Shown piece after piece: positions 28,573-37,395 of a DNA stretch of 64,000 nucleotides. Location of the stretch: the NCBI GenBank assembly GCA_021775875.1, contig JAJFHA010000018.1:62001-126000 (forward strand). Reading direction: 5' to 3'. Position numbers and translations under genes: made by a program. Under the pieces are notes generated by a model. That model saw nothing but the letters and a program-made list of their open reading frames with translations. It had not been told where the DNA came from and made no database searches. Position 1 is the first letter of the stretch. The number at the start of each line of letters is the position of its first letter. Source of the stretch: Hyphomicrobiales bacterium. GTDB taxonomy: Bacteria > Pseudomonadota > Alphaproteobacteria > Rhizobiales > NORP267.

Positions 28573-31473
28573 TTGAAGGTGGTTGTGACTTTCGTGCGAT
28601 CAATAATTTTTGCAACAATTGCGCTTCTGGCTGCGTTCCTTGCGAACGTTGGTTCTGTTTATGCGCTTGAGGCGATTGCGGTCCCGCCGGAAACGCCTGC
28701 TATCGATCTCACCAATCTGATCGAATTGCGCGAATCCGCGGATGATCAAATTCAGGTTTCTACAGCCCCTGGAAATGATGGCCTGGTTCGCCGCATTGAA
28801 GTGCATGCCACTGAATCCGGGCGATCTTCCTATTGGGCGGTCTTTGGTCTGACCAACAATTCCAACCAGCAAATTGTCCGTCTGCTGGTAGCTGATCATC
28901 ATCGGTTGGTGAATTCAGGGATCATCTGGCCGGATCTTGGCGCCTCCAGAATTGCGGCTATTACACCTTCGCAAGGGTTTCGTCCGGACCGTCAGGTCAG
29001 CCAGAGCGCCGATGTGTTCCAGATCACAATCGACCCCGGTGCGACCGTTACATTCGTGACTGAGTTGCGCGGTCCGACCTTGCCGTTGCTGACTTTGTGG
29101 CAACCGGACGCTTACAAGGACAAGATCAGAAATATCACCCTGTTTCAAGGCATCGTGATCGGGATCAGCGGCATGCTGGCCATGTTCCTCACCATTGTGT
29201 TTGTGGTGCGCGGCACCCTGATGTTCCCCGCCGCAGCGGCGTTCGCCTGGGCTGTGCTTGCTTATGTCAGTATCGATTTTGGCTTTTGGCAAAAAGTGTT
29301 CAGGATTCAGGTCGAAGGAGACCAGGCCTATCGGGCTGCTTCAGAATCCATGTTGGCCGCTACTTTGTTGTTATTCTTGTTTGCCTATCTGAGTTTGAAC
29401 CGCCGCCATGTGAGCCTGTCTCATTCAGTAGCATTGTCGACCTTGCTAATGATTGGTCTGGCTATATTTTCCACCTATCAGGCCCCGGTTGCCGCTGGTC
29501 TGGCGCGGATTTCGCTAGCCGCAATCGGCATTCTCGGGTTTGGACTTATCCTTTATTGGTCGTTTCGGAAATTTGACCGGGCGATCATGTTGATCCCGAC
29601 ATGGATGTTGTTGCTAGTCTGGTTGTTTGGAGCAGGTGTTACCGTTACCGGTCACTTAGTGGGTGATTTTGTCCCGCCAGCGCTCGCCGGCGGCCTTGTT
29701 CTAATCGTACTGGTTATCGCTTTCACTGTACTCCAACACGCATTTTCCGGCGGGGCGGCTTTGCGCACCAAGGAAACCGACTCCGGTCGGCGTGCGTTGG
29801 CAATGACTGGCGCTGGCGATGCTATCTGGGAATGGAACATCGACCGTGACACTATTTATGCCGGTGTAGAGGCAGAGCGTCTATTGTCTGTACACGAAGG
29901 AACACTAACCTGTTCAAGCCGCGCCTGGTTCGAGCATCTGCATCCCTCGGATCGGGATCGTTTTAAAACTGCGCTCCATGCGGCGGTGGAATTGCACGGC
30001 GGACGTGTCGATCAGGATATCCGGATGCGTCAGGAAAATGGTCATTATACCTGGTTCAGGGTGAGAGCACGGCCGGTGATTGGCGCTGATGACAGGGTCG
30101 TACGCTGCGTCGGTACGGTATCAGATGTGAATGAGGAGCGGACCGCTCGTGAACGTTTGTTGCATGATGCGGTTCATGACAATCTGACAGGGTTGCCCAA
30201 CCGGGAATTGTTCCTGGACCGGCTAAATTCAGCCATGCTTCGCGCTCGTAGCGATGGCGGCGCACCACCCAATCTCTTTTTGATCGATATGGACCGCTTT
30301 CGGAATGTTAACGAGAGCATCGGACACGCGGCGGGCGACAGCGTATTGCTGACGATCGCCCGCAGGCTTGCGCGTAATTTGCGGCCACAGGATACCCTGG
30401 CACGATTGTCAGGAAATCAGTTTGGTCTTATCCTTGTGTCTGAACGCGATGCTAAACGCGTCGCCGCATTTGCGGAATTATTGCGCCGCGCGCTCCAGGC
30501 ACCGATCACCTTTGCTGGTCGCGAAATTGTTCTGACCGCCAGCATTGGCATTGCTCTCTATGAGAGCAGCCATTCAAAGCCCCATGATCTGCTCAAGGAA
30601 GCCGAGACGGCGCTGCAACATGCCAAGCGACGCGGGCCGGATACCATCGAAGCTTACAAGCCTCACATGGCGTATGACCGGGAAGATCGCCTTAGGCTCG
30701 AAAATGATCTTCGCAAGGCGATAAAAGACAACCAGATCAAGATCATGTATCAGCCAATTATCCGGCTGGTGGATTTTGAAGTGGCAGGGTTTGAAGCTCT
30801 TGCCCGCTGGCAACACCCACGGCTTGGCCTGTTGAAGCCTGACGATTTTATACCAATTGCGGAAGAAGCAGACCTGATCGCAGAACTCGGCATGTTCGTT
30901 TTGGAACAAACCGCAGGTCAATTGAAAAAATGGCAAGACGGAGAGGCTAGCGGGCGCAATCTGTTTGCCAGCGTCAACATGTCATCGCGCCAGATTGTCG
31001 GGCAAAATTTGCTTGGTGATATAAAATCCGTGCTGGCCAGAAGTCGCGTTGAGCCGGGTACGCTAAAACTTGAAGTCACAGAATCTATCGTGATGCAGAA
31101 CCCTGAATATGCTGCCCACGTTTTGAAAGCCGTGCGTGATCTGGGTGCCGGGCTGTCGATGGATGATTTCGGGACCGGATATTCGTCGCTCTCATATCTG
31201 GAGCGCTTCCCGTTCGATACCGTCAAGATCGACAAATCCTTTGTCCAGACAAACAATAATGGACGGCGCCCGGTATTGCTCCGCTCAATTGTTGCGATGG
31301 CGCATGATCTCGGCATGGAAGTCGTGGCGGAGGGGGCGGAATCCGATGATGATGCCCATGATCTGTTTGAGATCGGGTGCCAATATGCCCAAGGGTATTT
31401 CTTTGCTGAACCAATGACGGCAGAAAAGGCGACCAAACTGCTGCGCGAGCACGAAGTTCAAATGGTGGAATAG
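28573..31473 (+). CDS. Membrane-bound PAS-GGDEF-EAL protein
   Basis: 966-residue c-di-GMP regulator. Layout: signal peptide (1-31), a periplasmic domain of about 150 residues like the 7TMR-DISM extracellular type, about seven membrane helices (about 190-395), a PAS domain (410-525), GGDEF (535-700) and EAL (705-960). The GGDEF active site is degenerate (SGNQF) but the inhibitory RxxD site is kept (RPQD). The EAL residues all look intact: FEALARW, SVNMSSRQ, LEVTES, MDDFGTGYSSL, VKIDKSFV and EGAES. It is therefore probably a c-di-GMP phosphodiesterase with a regulatory GGDEF. The start is TTG at 28573 (MKVVVTFVRS). It follows the RimJ-like gene by 92 nt. Confidence 0.92.
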   Translation: MKVVVTFVRSIIFATIALLAAFLANVGSVYALEAIAVPPETPAIDLTNLIELRESADDQIQVSTAPGNDGLVRRIEVHATESGRSSYWAVFGLTNNSNQQIVRLLVADHHRLVNSGIIWPDLGASRIAAITPSQGFRPDRQVSQSADVFQITIDPGATVTFVTELRGPTLPLLTLWQPDAYKDKIRNITLFQGIVIGISGMLAMFLTIVFVVRGTLMFPAAAAFAWAVLAYVSIDFGFWQKVFRIQVEGDQAYRAASESMLAATLLLFLFAYLSLNRRHVSLSHSVALSTLLMIGLAIFSTYQAPVAAGLARISLAAIGILGFGLILYWSFRKFDRAIMLIPTWMLLLVWLFGAGVTVTGHLVGDFVPPALAGGLVLIVLVIAFTVLQHAFSGGAALRTKETDSGRRALAMTGAGDAIWEWNIDRDTIYAGVEAERLLSVHEGTLTCSSRAWFEHLHPSDRDRFKTALHAAVELHGGRVDQDIRMRQENGHYTWFRVRARPVIGADDRVVRCVGTVSDVNEERTARERLLHDAVHDNLTGLPNRELFLDRLNSAMLRARSDGGAPPNLFLIDMDRFRNVNESIGHAAGDSVLLTIARRLARNLRPQDTLARLSGNQFGLILVSERDAKRVAAFAELLRRALQAPITFAGREIVLTASIGIALYESSHSKPHDLLKEAETALQHAKRRGPDTIEAYKPHMAYDREDRLRLENDLRKAIKDNQIKIMYQPIIRLVDFEVAGFEALARWQHPRLGLLKPDDFIPIAEEADLIAELGMFVLEQTAGQLKKWQDGEASGRNLFASVNMSSRQIVGQNLLGDIKSVLARSRVEPGTLKLEVTESIVMQNPEYAAHVLKAVRDLGAGLSMDDFGTGYSSLSYLERFPFDTVKIDKSFVQTNNNGRRPVLLRSIVAMAHDLGMEVVAEGAESDDDAHDLFEIGCQYAQGYFFAEPMTAEKATKLLREHEVQMVE

Positions 31474-31476
31474 GTT

Positions 31477-32076
31477 TTATGCGTGACCGGCTTCGCTATT
31501 CAATTGACCAGGACTAACGCCCAGTTTTTTGAGGGCAGCGTCGTATTTTCCTTTCAGATCAGTCCCAAAAACCAGCTCTGAATCAGCCTTGCAATTGAGC
31601 CAGCCATTGGCCTGTATCTCGTCTTCCAATTGTCCCGCTGCCCAACCGGCATAGCCAAGCGCCAGCAGAGATTCGTCTGGCCCGCGGCCACTGGCAATGG
31701 CTTTCAAAATATCAAGAGTTGCAGTCAGGCAAATTCCGCCATCAATAATAAGCGTATTTTCCTTGGCGAAATAATCTTCGCTGTGAAGGACAAATCCGCG
31801 ACCAGGCTCCACAGGACCTCCGATAAGAATTGGAGGTGAGGATTGATGTATGGGTAATGAAATCTGGTTTTTCTCATCGTTTAAACCCAATTGTTCCAGT
31901 AATTCCTCAAACTCAATCCCTTCTGAACGGCGATTGACGATAATGCCCATCGCGCCTTCTTCCGAATGAGCGCATATATAAATGACAGATCGCAAAAACC
32001 GGGGATCCTCCATATTGGGCATTGCCAAAAGCATCTGGCCGCACAAAAATCCGTCATCTTGTTCTTTTTTGTTCAT
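31477..32076 (-). CDS. YqgE/AlgH (DUF179) family protein
   Basis: 199-residue cytosolic protein. Family blocks [57 protein letters not shown] and [17 protein letters not shown] are present. Function is unresolved; the family was linked to alginate regulation in Pseudomonas. It converges on the EAL gene with a 3-nt gap. It is divergent from the DsbD_N-like gene over a 157-nt spacer with a strong hairpin. Confidence 0.93.
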   Translation of the reverse strand: MNKKEQDDGFLCGQMLLAMPNMEDPRFLRSVIYICAHSEEGAMGIIVNRRSEGIEFEELLEQLGLNDEKNQISLPIHQSSPPILIGGPVEPGRGFVLHSEDYFAKENTLIIDGGICLTATLDILKAIASGRGPDESLLALGYAGWAAGQLEDEIQANGWLNCKADSELVFGTDLKGKYDAALKKLGVSPGQLNSEAGHA

Positions 32077-32113
32077 GCCCCATCATCTCAAAACTGACCC
32101 AGGTTCGCAATGT

Positions 32114-32135
32114 CTCGGCAATAATTTTTGCCGAG
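32114..32135. promoter_or_regulatory. Hairpin in the yqgE / DsbD_N-like divergent spacer
   Basis: CTCGGCAA at 32114-32121 and TTGCCGAG at 32128-32135 form a perfect 8-bp inverted repeat with a 6-nt loop. It lies between two divergent genes, so it may be an operator or leader hairpin rather than a terminator. Confidence 0.45.
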
Positions 32136-32233
32136 GCCTTCACGCAGGCTTGATCTATAATTCGTCGAAAACCGTTCGCTTTTCGGGCAACTGCCTCTAA
32201 AATAGTTCAAAAATCATCTGATAGTAGGCCATT

Positions 32234-33070
32234 TTGTATATCACGAAGCCCTTTTTGTATGTTTTGCCTATTGCCGTTGCAGGGTTGATATCAAGCCCGG
32301 CCAGTGCGGAATTGGTGTCTGAATGGTCGGTTGGGCTCGGTGCGAAAGCACGGCTGATTGCCGGTGCAACTGAAAACGGCAACCAGGCAGGCATTGAAAT
32401 TGTGCTCGAAGAGGGCTGGAAAACCTATTGGCGCAACCCGGGCGCTGGTGGCATCCCGCCTGTGTTTAACTGGCTGGGATCACAAAATATTTCGGGCGCG
32501 GATGTCTCTTTCCCGGTTCCCCACCGCTATCAGGATTCCTACGGGACCAGCATGGGCTACAAACAATCAGTAATTTTTCCGGTATCCTTTGTTGTCATCG
32601 ACCCGGACCAACCGGTGGTTCTGGAACTGAAACTTGATTACGCCGTTTGCGAGAAATTGTGCGTCCCGGTACAGGCGAATCTGTCACTTGAATTGCCCAC
32701 CAATATATCTCTTGGGCTTTCGCAAGGATTGCAGGACAGTGTGGCACTGGTCCCGGTTGCAAATGGAGCCGATGATCCGCATATCGTTTCCGTTCAGTTT
32801 TCCGGTTCTCCAGAAAATTCCTGGCTTGATGTAACTGCCCGGTTTCCCAACGGCCCCAGTATTTCCGACACCTTTGTTGAGGGGCCGGAGGGATGGTTCC
32901 TGCCTGCGCCAGAATTCATCAGCCAGTCGGAGCAAGGCCAGAACATGGTGATAAATTATCGGGTCAGCCTCAATGCCCTGCCAAAAGACGCGTCAATTGC
33001 CGGCGCCCCGCTTTTGTTTACGCTTGCGACAGACGGTTCCGCTGTGGAGCAGCCATGGGTCGTCGAATAG
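32234..33070 (+). CDS. Exported DsbD N-terminal-domain-like protein
   Basis: 278 residues with a signal peptide (FLYVLPIAVAGLISSPASA). The mature part resembles the periplasmic N-terminal domain of DsbD: EEGWKTYWRNPGAGGIPPVF, PHRYQDSYGTSMGYKQSVIF, and LDYAVCEKLCVPVQA, whose CxxxC pair would be the redox cysteines. There is no membrane or thioredoxin domain, so it is a stand-alone receiver or donor. It probably takes part in periplasmic thiol exchange, for example with the peroxiredoxin or oxidase assembly (inference). The start is a TTG at 32234 (MYITKPFLY). Confidence 0.8.
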   Translation: MYITKPFLYVLPIAVAGLISSPASAELVSEWSVGLGAKARLIAGATENGNQAGIEIVLEEGWKTYWRNPGAGGIPPVFNWLGSQNISGADVSFPVPHRYQDSYGTSMGYKQSVIFPVSFVVIDPDQPVVLELKLDYAVCEKLCVPVQANLSLELPTNISLGLSQGLQDSVALVPVANGADDPHIVSVQFSGSPENSWLDVTARFPNGPSISDTFVEGPEGWFLPAPEFISQSEQGQNMVINYRVSLNALPKDASIAGAPLLFTLATDGSAVEQPWVVE

Positions 33071-33132
33071 ACTCCTTGCGCTACCCCGGGCAAAATATAT
33101 GCGGTGGAAATCCAGTCACCGGAAATAAAATC

Positions 33133-33156
33133 CTGACCGACTAAAAATTTGGTCAG
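33133..33156. terminator. Hairpin between the DsbD_N-like and peroxiredoxin genes
   Basis: CTGACC at 33133-33138 pairs with GGTCAG at 33151-33156 with a 12-nt A/T-rich loop. It has no U-tract on the plus strand, so it is a weak terminator candidate at best. Confidence 0.3.
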
Positions 33157-33198
33157 AAAGTCTGTTTCCAGAACCTGAGAAAAACGAGAGGGAAATTT

Positions 33199-33684
33199 AT
33201 GACAATCAAAGTCGGTGAAAAATTACCTGAGGCCAACTTCAAAATTATGACAGCGGATGGTCCTGCAGCCGTATCAACGGATGAATATTTTGGCGGCGTC
33301 AAAGTCGCGCTTTTCGCGGTTCCCGGTGCGTTTACCCCTACCTGTCACGCCAAGCATTTACCCGGATTTGTCGACAATGTAGAGAAATTCAAAGCCAAGG
33401 GTATCGACAAAATTGCCTGCATTTCGGTGAACGATGTTTTTGTCATGGATGCCTGGGCGAAAGCCGGAGGTGCTTCGGACGGCATTGATTTTCTGGCCGA
33501 CGGCAGCGCCGATTTTACCAAAGCCGTTGATCTTGTGTTGGACGGCTCCGCGCTTGGTATGGGCATCCGCTCTGTGCGTTATTCGATGTTGGTGGATGAC
33601 GGGATCGTCAAATCCCTGAATGTAGAAGACGTACCCGGAAGTGCTGAAGCTTCAGGTGCTGAAGCTTTGCTGGATCAAATCTGA
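33199..33684 (+). CDS. Peroxiredoxin, Prx5 type
   Basis: 161-residue thiol peroxidase that reduces peroxides, typically with glutathione/glutaredoxin. The peroxidatic site [16 protein letters not shown] is intact with Cys49. The [19 protein letters not shown]-type C-terminal block of the AhpE/Prx5 branch is present as [26 protein letters not shown] ribosome site precedes the ATG. Glutathione would be supplied via gshA in the same window. It converges on rnhA with a 10-nt overlap of the coding ends. Confidence 0.94.
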   Translation: MTIKVGEKLPEANFKIMTADGPAAVSTDEYFGGVKVALFAVPGAFTPTCHAKHLPGFVDNVEKFKAKGIDKIACISVNDVFVMDAWAKAGGASDGIDFLADGSADFTKAVDLVLDGSALGMGIRSVRYSMLVDDGIVKSLNVEDVPGSAEASGAEALLDQI

Positions 33685-34157
33685 CCGGCTGCTTCCAGAT
33701 ACGGGAACATCCCGGTTCTGGCCAATTCGTCTGCGCGTTCATTTTTTGGGTCGCCAGCATGGCCCTTGACCCAGTGCCAGCTTACGTCATGGCGCTGGCG
33801 CGCGGCGTCAAGCCGCTGCCAAAGATCCACATTTTTGACAGGCTTTCTGGCAGCGGTCCGCCACCCATTCTGCTTCCAGTTTTCAATCCAGTCGGTAATG
33901 CCGTGCCGGACATAATTTGAGTCTGTATACAGCTCGATAGTGCAGGCGCGTTTCAGCGTCTCCATGGCCATAATGGCCGCCATAAGTTCCATTCGGTTAT
34001 TGGTGGTCTCGGCTTCCCCGCCGGACAATTCGCGGACTGTATCGCCATATTCAAGCAAAATGCCCCACCCGCCAGGGCCGGGATTGCCGGAACAAGCCCC
34101 GTCGGTATGGATAATCACGCGGTCATTGCCGGAGGAAGTTTCAGATGTCGATGCCAT
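33675..34157 (-). CDS. rnhA: Ribonuclease HI
   Basis: Removes RNA from RNA-DNA hybrids. From ATG 34157 ([14 protein letters not shown]) it has 160 residues. Catalytic acidic residues are visible in [18 protein letters not shown] (Asp), [14 protein letters not shown] (Glu), LYTDSNYVR (Asp) and the C-terminal KNERADELA (Asp); WVKGHAGD carries the His loop. The frame is open to 34205 but that would sit well inside thrB. It overlaps the end of thrB by 17 nt; the order ispH-thrB-rnhA is common in Rhizobiales. Confidence 0.95.
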   Translation of the reverse strand: MASTSETSSGNDRVIIHTDGACSGNPGPGGWGILLEYGDTVRELSGGEAETTNNRMELMAAIMAMETLKRACTIELYTDSNYVRHGITDWIENWKQNGWRTAARKPVKNVDLWQRLDAARQRHDVSWHWVKGHAGDPKNERADELARTGMFPYLEAAGQI

Positions 34158-35106
34158 ATTCACCTGCGGTTGAAATTTTCTGGTGGAAGCGGAGTTTGCG
34201 AACATATTCGAGCGGATCGTGAGGTTGCACCAACGCGCCTTCCGGGGTGTTGATCCAGTCGTAAAGCCGGGTCAGCAAAAATCGCAAGGCCGACCCGCGG
34301 GCTAAAATTGGCAGCGCTGCAAGCTCTGCCTGGCTCATGGAACGCTCCCTCATATAGGCGCTCAAAAGCGCCCGGGCCTTGGTGGTGTTGAAAGAATTAT
34401 CGGGCTCGAAACACCAGGCATTGAGGCATATGGAAATGTCGTAGGCGAGGGTATCGTTGCAGGCAAAATAGAAATCAATGATGCCGGATAATTTGTTGTT
34501 GAGGAAAAAAACATTATCCGGAAACAGGTCCGCATGGATCACGCCGCTGGGCAGATTTTTAGGCCATATCTCCGCAAGTGTCGTCAGTTCCCTGTCGATT
34601 TCATCTTCCAACCCGGCCAAAACATCGTTTGCGCCGTCCCGGCAGGATTGAAACAGAGGGCGCCAATCCGATTGCGTAAGGGCGTTGGGCCGGGTGATGG
34701 AAAACCCTTCGGCTGCAAGATGAAATTGCGCCAGCGCCGCGCCAACCTCGGCACAATGCATCGGCCTCGGTTTCCTGGCCCATACGCCTTCGAGAAACGA
34801 GATCAAAGCGGCAGGTTTTCCAGCCAGCGTGCGCAGGGTGTTTCCAGCCCGGTCCGCAATGGCGACAGGGCAGGTGATCCCGGCACCGGCCAGATGGTTC
34901 ATCAGACCAAGAAAAAACGGCAGGTCGCCAACCGCCACGCGTTTTTCATAAAGGGTGAGGATGTAAGGGCCGGAGTCTGTGTGTAGAAGAAAGTTGGAAT
35001 TTTCCACGCCTTCGGCAATACCGCGATATGACAGCAGATTACCCACATCATAATCAGCCAGAAATCCGGCAAGCTCTTCGTCAGCGACTTCTGTATAAAC
35101 TGCCAT
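34141..35106 (-). CDS. thrB: Homoserine kinase (ThrB2, aminoglycoside-kinase fold)
   Basis: Phosphorylates homoserine for threonine synthesis; pairs with thrC at 25180. 321 residues. Its start [19 protein letters not shown] is the family N-terminus. The kinase loop [14 protein letters not shown] (Brenner motif) and [12 protein letters not shown] (metal Asp) are present. It follows ispH with a 3-nt gap and overlaps rnhA at its 3' end, consistent with one transcript. Confidence 0.94.
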   Translation of the reverse strand: MAVYTEVADEELAGFLADYDVGNLLSYRGIAEGVENSNFLLHTDSGPYILTLYEKRVAVGDLPFFLGLMNHLAGAGITCPVAIADRAGNTLRTLAGKPAALISFLEGVWARKPRPMHCAEVGAALAQFHLAAEGFSITRPNALTQSDWRPLFQSCRDGANDVLAGLEDEIDRELTTLAEIWPKNLPSGVIHADLFPDNVFFLNNKLSGIIDFYFACNDTLAYDISICLNAWCFEPDNSFNTTKARALLSAYMRERSMSQAELAALPILARGSALRFLLTRLYDWINTPEGALVQPHDPLEYVRKLRFHQKISTAGEYGIDI

Positions 35107-35109
35107 GAT

Positions 35110-36081
35110 TTATTCCGCGGCGGCGCTGCGAAGTTCGCGTGGGAGTTTGAAAGAAACCGATTCAGTGGCGGTCACCCGTACATCCACGTTGATTTTAAAT
35201 TTTTTGCGAAATGCTTCAATAACCTCATCCACAAGGATCTCGGGCGCCGACGCGCCAGCGGTTATGCCGACAGTTTTTTTGTCGTCAAACATATCCCAGT
35301 CAATTTCGTTTGCTGACTGTATCAAAATCGCCGTTTCGCACCCTGAGCGTTCGGCCACTTCACGCAACCGCTGGCTGTTCGAACTATTCGGAGCGCCGAC
35401 AACAATCATGGCGTCGCATTCTGGCGCAATTTTCTTCACAGCTTCCTGGCGGTTCGTGGTGGCGTAACAAATATCGTCCTTGTGGGGCGATCGGATATTG
35501 GGAAACCGGTCACGGAGAATCCCGACCATTTCTTTTGTGTCGTCCACTGACAGGGTGGTCTGGGTGATATAGGCCAGCTTTTCCGAGTTCGCGGGCTGAA
35601 TGGTTTTTGCGTCTTCTACATTCTCGATAAGCCTAACGGTTCCTTGCGGTAATTGCCCCATCGTACCGATAACTTCCGGGTGCCCGGCATGTCCGATCAG
35701 AAGAATTTCATTACCGGACTCAAATCGACGTTCAGCTTCCATATGGACCTTCGAGACCAGCGGGCAGGTGGCGTCCAGATAAAATATCCCCTTTGCCCGC
35801 GCTGCATCCGGCACCGATTTGGCAACGCCGTGGGCGGAAAAAATTACCGGCGCATCACCTTCCGGAACTTCATCCAGCTCTTCGACAAAAACCGCGCCTT
35901 TCGAGCGCAGGCTTTCAACCACGTAGCGGTTATGAACAATTTCGTGGCGCACATAAACCGGCGGCCCGAACTTGACCAGAGCCAGTTCCACGATCTGTAT
36001 TGCCCGGTCAACGCCAGCGCAAAACCCTCGCGGCGCGCAGAGCAGAATATTCTTGGATGGCCGTTCGCGGGCGCGAGACAT
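35110..36081 (-). CDS. ispH: 4-hydroxy-3-methylbut-2-enyl diphosphate reductase
   Basis: Last enzyme of the MEP isoprenoid pathway, a [4Fe-4S] protein producing IPP and DMAPP. 323 residues. The cluster cysteines are visible in [24 protein letters not shown] and [14 protein letters not shown]. The start ATG at 36081 gives [20 protein letters not shown]. ispE, another MEP gene, begins at the right end of the window. The upstream spacer (36082-36379) holds two inverted repeats. Confidence 0.96.
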   Translation of the reverse strand: MSRARERPSKNILLCAPRGFCAGVDRAIQIVELALVKFGPPVYVRHEIVHNRYVVESLRSKGAVFVEELDEVPEGDAPVIFSAHGVAKSVPDAARAKGIFYLDATCPLVSKVHMEAERRFESGNEILLIGHAGHPEVIGTMGQLPQGTVRLIENVEDAKTIQPANSEKLAYITQTTLSVDDTKEMVGILRDRFPNIRSPHKDDICYATTNRQEAVKKIAPECDAMIVVGAPNSSNSQRLREVAERSGCETAILIQSANEIDWDMFDDKKTVGITAGASAPEILVDEVIEAFRKKFKINVDVRVTATESVSFKLPRELRSAAAE

Positions 36082-36145
36082 TGTAATTCTCCGTGATTAC
36101 ATTACTGGATCAGGTTGCTGGGCCAGAAAGTTCCAGTATGACATA

Positions 36146-36158
36146 GTCCTTATAGGAC
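36146..36158. promoter_or_regulatory. Palindrome in the ispH / lipoprotein divergent spacer
   Basis: GTCCT-TAT-AGGAC is a perfect 5-bp-arm palindrome about 65 nt upstream of ispH. A second, imperfect repeat (TCGGATTAAC then GTTAACCGA) lies about 60 nt further right. Both are operator candidates; no known regulator is recognised. The whole 298-nt spacer holds no other gene-like signal. Confidence 0.3.
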
Positions 36159-36379
36159 CGCGCATCTGCTTTCTGTCAAGACCTGCCGCCAAACCGCCTA
36201 ATTGTCGGATTAACGGGTTAACCGAATTTGTGCAGATTATGCATACAGGCTTTCGCCAATCCGGTTTCTGCTGGTATAAACCCGTCGACCTGGGCGCGAT
36301 GTGGTGTAAGCCCGGAAATTGTACGAGGATATCTATTGTGCGTTGTGATTATTGTCATGATCTAAAGCGAAGTGGGGCA

Positions 36380-37024
36380 ATGCTCCGTTATATTTCCCTG
36401 GCGCTAACGGCCCTGTTTCTGGCGGGTTGCTCCGATAACACAGCCTTAAATACCGCGCGCGGCACGACGTCTGGCATCTATCAGATGTTGCGCGAAGTAA
36501 CCGGGCTTGGCCCCAGAGATCAAGTGGAACAAGCGGAACCCGGTCAAGGCCCGCAAACACGGCCAGGCTTGCCCGAGCTTTCGATTGTTTGCCCCCCAAC
36601 CGAAGTGCGAGCCGGAACGGCGCATTATGTATTCTATGCGGCCAATCAGGATCCGCGTCCGCGCAACGTGCAGTTTCAGGGAACATTGACCAAGACAGCG
36701 CGGGAATGCGAATTTGGTCCAAATTCCGTACATATTAAAATCGGTTTTTCAGGTCGCGTCCTGATCGGGCCCATGGGCGGCGCGGGTAGTGTAGTTCTGC
36801 CCGTACGCGCAATTCTGTCTTATCGCGAAGGCGAAGTCGCCTGGACAAAACTCTATAATGTGCCGGTAAACATTTCAGGGACCGAAAACTCTACGTTCTT
36901 CATGCATGTGGAAGAAAATTTTGAATACACGGTCCCTGTCGGGCACCGCATGTCGGATTACACCATCTTTATCGGGTTTGACGGCACCAGCACCGAAGCG
37001 GGCTCCACCAGGGCTTCAAACTGA
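36380..37024 (+). CDS. Predicted outer-membrane lipoprotein of unknown function
   Basis: 214 residues from ATG 36380. The signal peptide MLRYISLALTALFLAGC ends in a clear lipobox (LAGC), so the mature protein is lipidated at Cys. The mature sequence has no known domain that I recognise. It contains a CPPTEVRAGTAHYVFYA segment and a beta-rich second half (VHIKIGFSGRVLIGPMGG, VPVNISGTENSTFFMHVEE). The frame is open to 35972 but upstream of 36380 it is antisense to ispH or non-coding. A GTGGGG element precedes the ATG. It stands alone before the glycine riboswitch. Confidence 0.75.
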   Translation: MLRYISLALTALFLAGCSDNTALNTARGTTSGIYQMLREVTGLGPRDQVEQAEPGQGPQTRPGLPELSIVCPPTEVRAGTAHYVFYAANQDPRPRNVQFQGTLTKTARECEFGPNSVHIKIGFSGRVLIGPMGGAGSVVLPVRAILSYREGEVAWTKLYNVPVNISGTENSTFFMHVEENFEYTVPVGHRMSDYTIFIGFDGTSTEAGSTRASN

Positions 37025-37165
37025 TCAAATTTTAGCTGTTGCTCAAAAGATCTATTCGCGATTTTGTGAACAGCCTGACCTGAGCTTGCGGTTGACGTTT
37101 TAACGCCAACCGGTCTATCAACATCAGGTGAAGCACGTTGCTTCACAATATCTCCGTTTGATTTT

Positions 37166-37345
37166 TGCGGGAGAGCCGGGTTACCGGCGCCGAAGGAGCA
37201 ACCGCCCCGGAAACTCTCAGGCAAATGGACCGCAAAAGGACGGAACTCTGGAAAGCAGCCACCTCTTGCGGGGTAGCTCACCGAAGGGGGTAAAACCGGA
37301 AACCTGTTTCCGGGTAATTCTCTCAGGTTCTGCGACAGATGGGGC
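37166..37345 (+). ncRNA. Tandem glycine riboswitch
   Basis: Two glycine aptamers precede gcvT. Aptamer 1 (about 37166-37255) has GCGGGAGAGCCGG, CGCCGAAGGAGCAACC, GAAACTCTCAGGCAAA and ACTCTGGAAAG. Aptamer 2 (about 37264-37345) has TTGCGGGGTAGCTCACCGAA, then GGTAATTCTCTCAGG and a GACAGATGGGG end. The GCCGAAGG / CTCTCAGG boxes are diagnostic for the class. It probably switches on the glycine cleavage operon when glycine is plentiful; whether it acts on transcription or translation is not clear, as I see no obvious U-tract terminator. Confidence 0.92.
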
Positions 37346-37395
37346 ATGGCGAGGCTGAAAAGCTTCAAGGTGCTCAGTGATGGAAGACAGAACCA

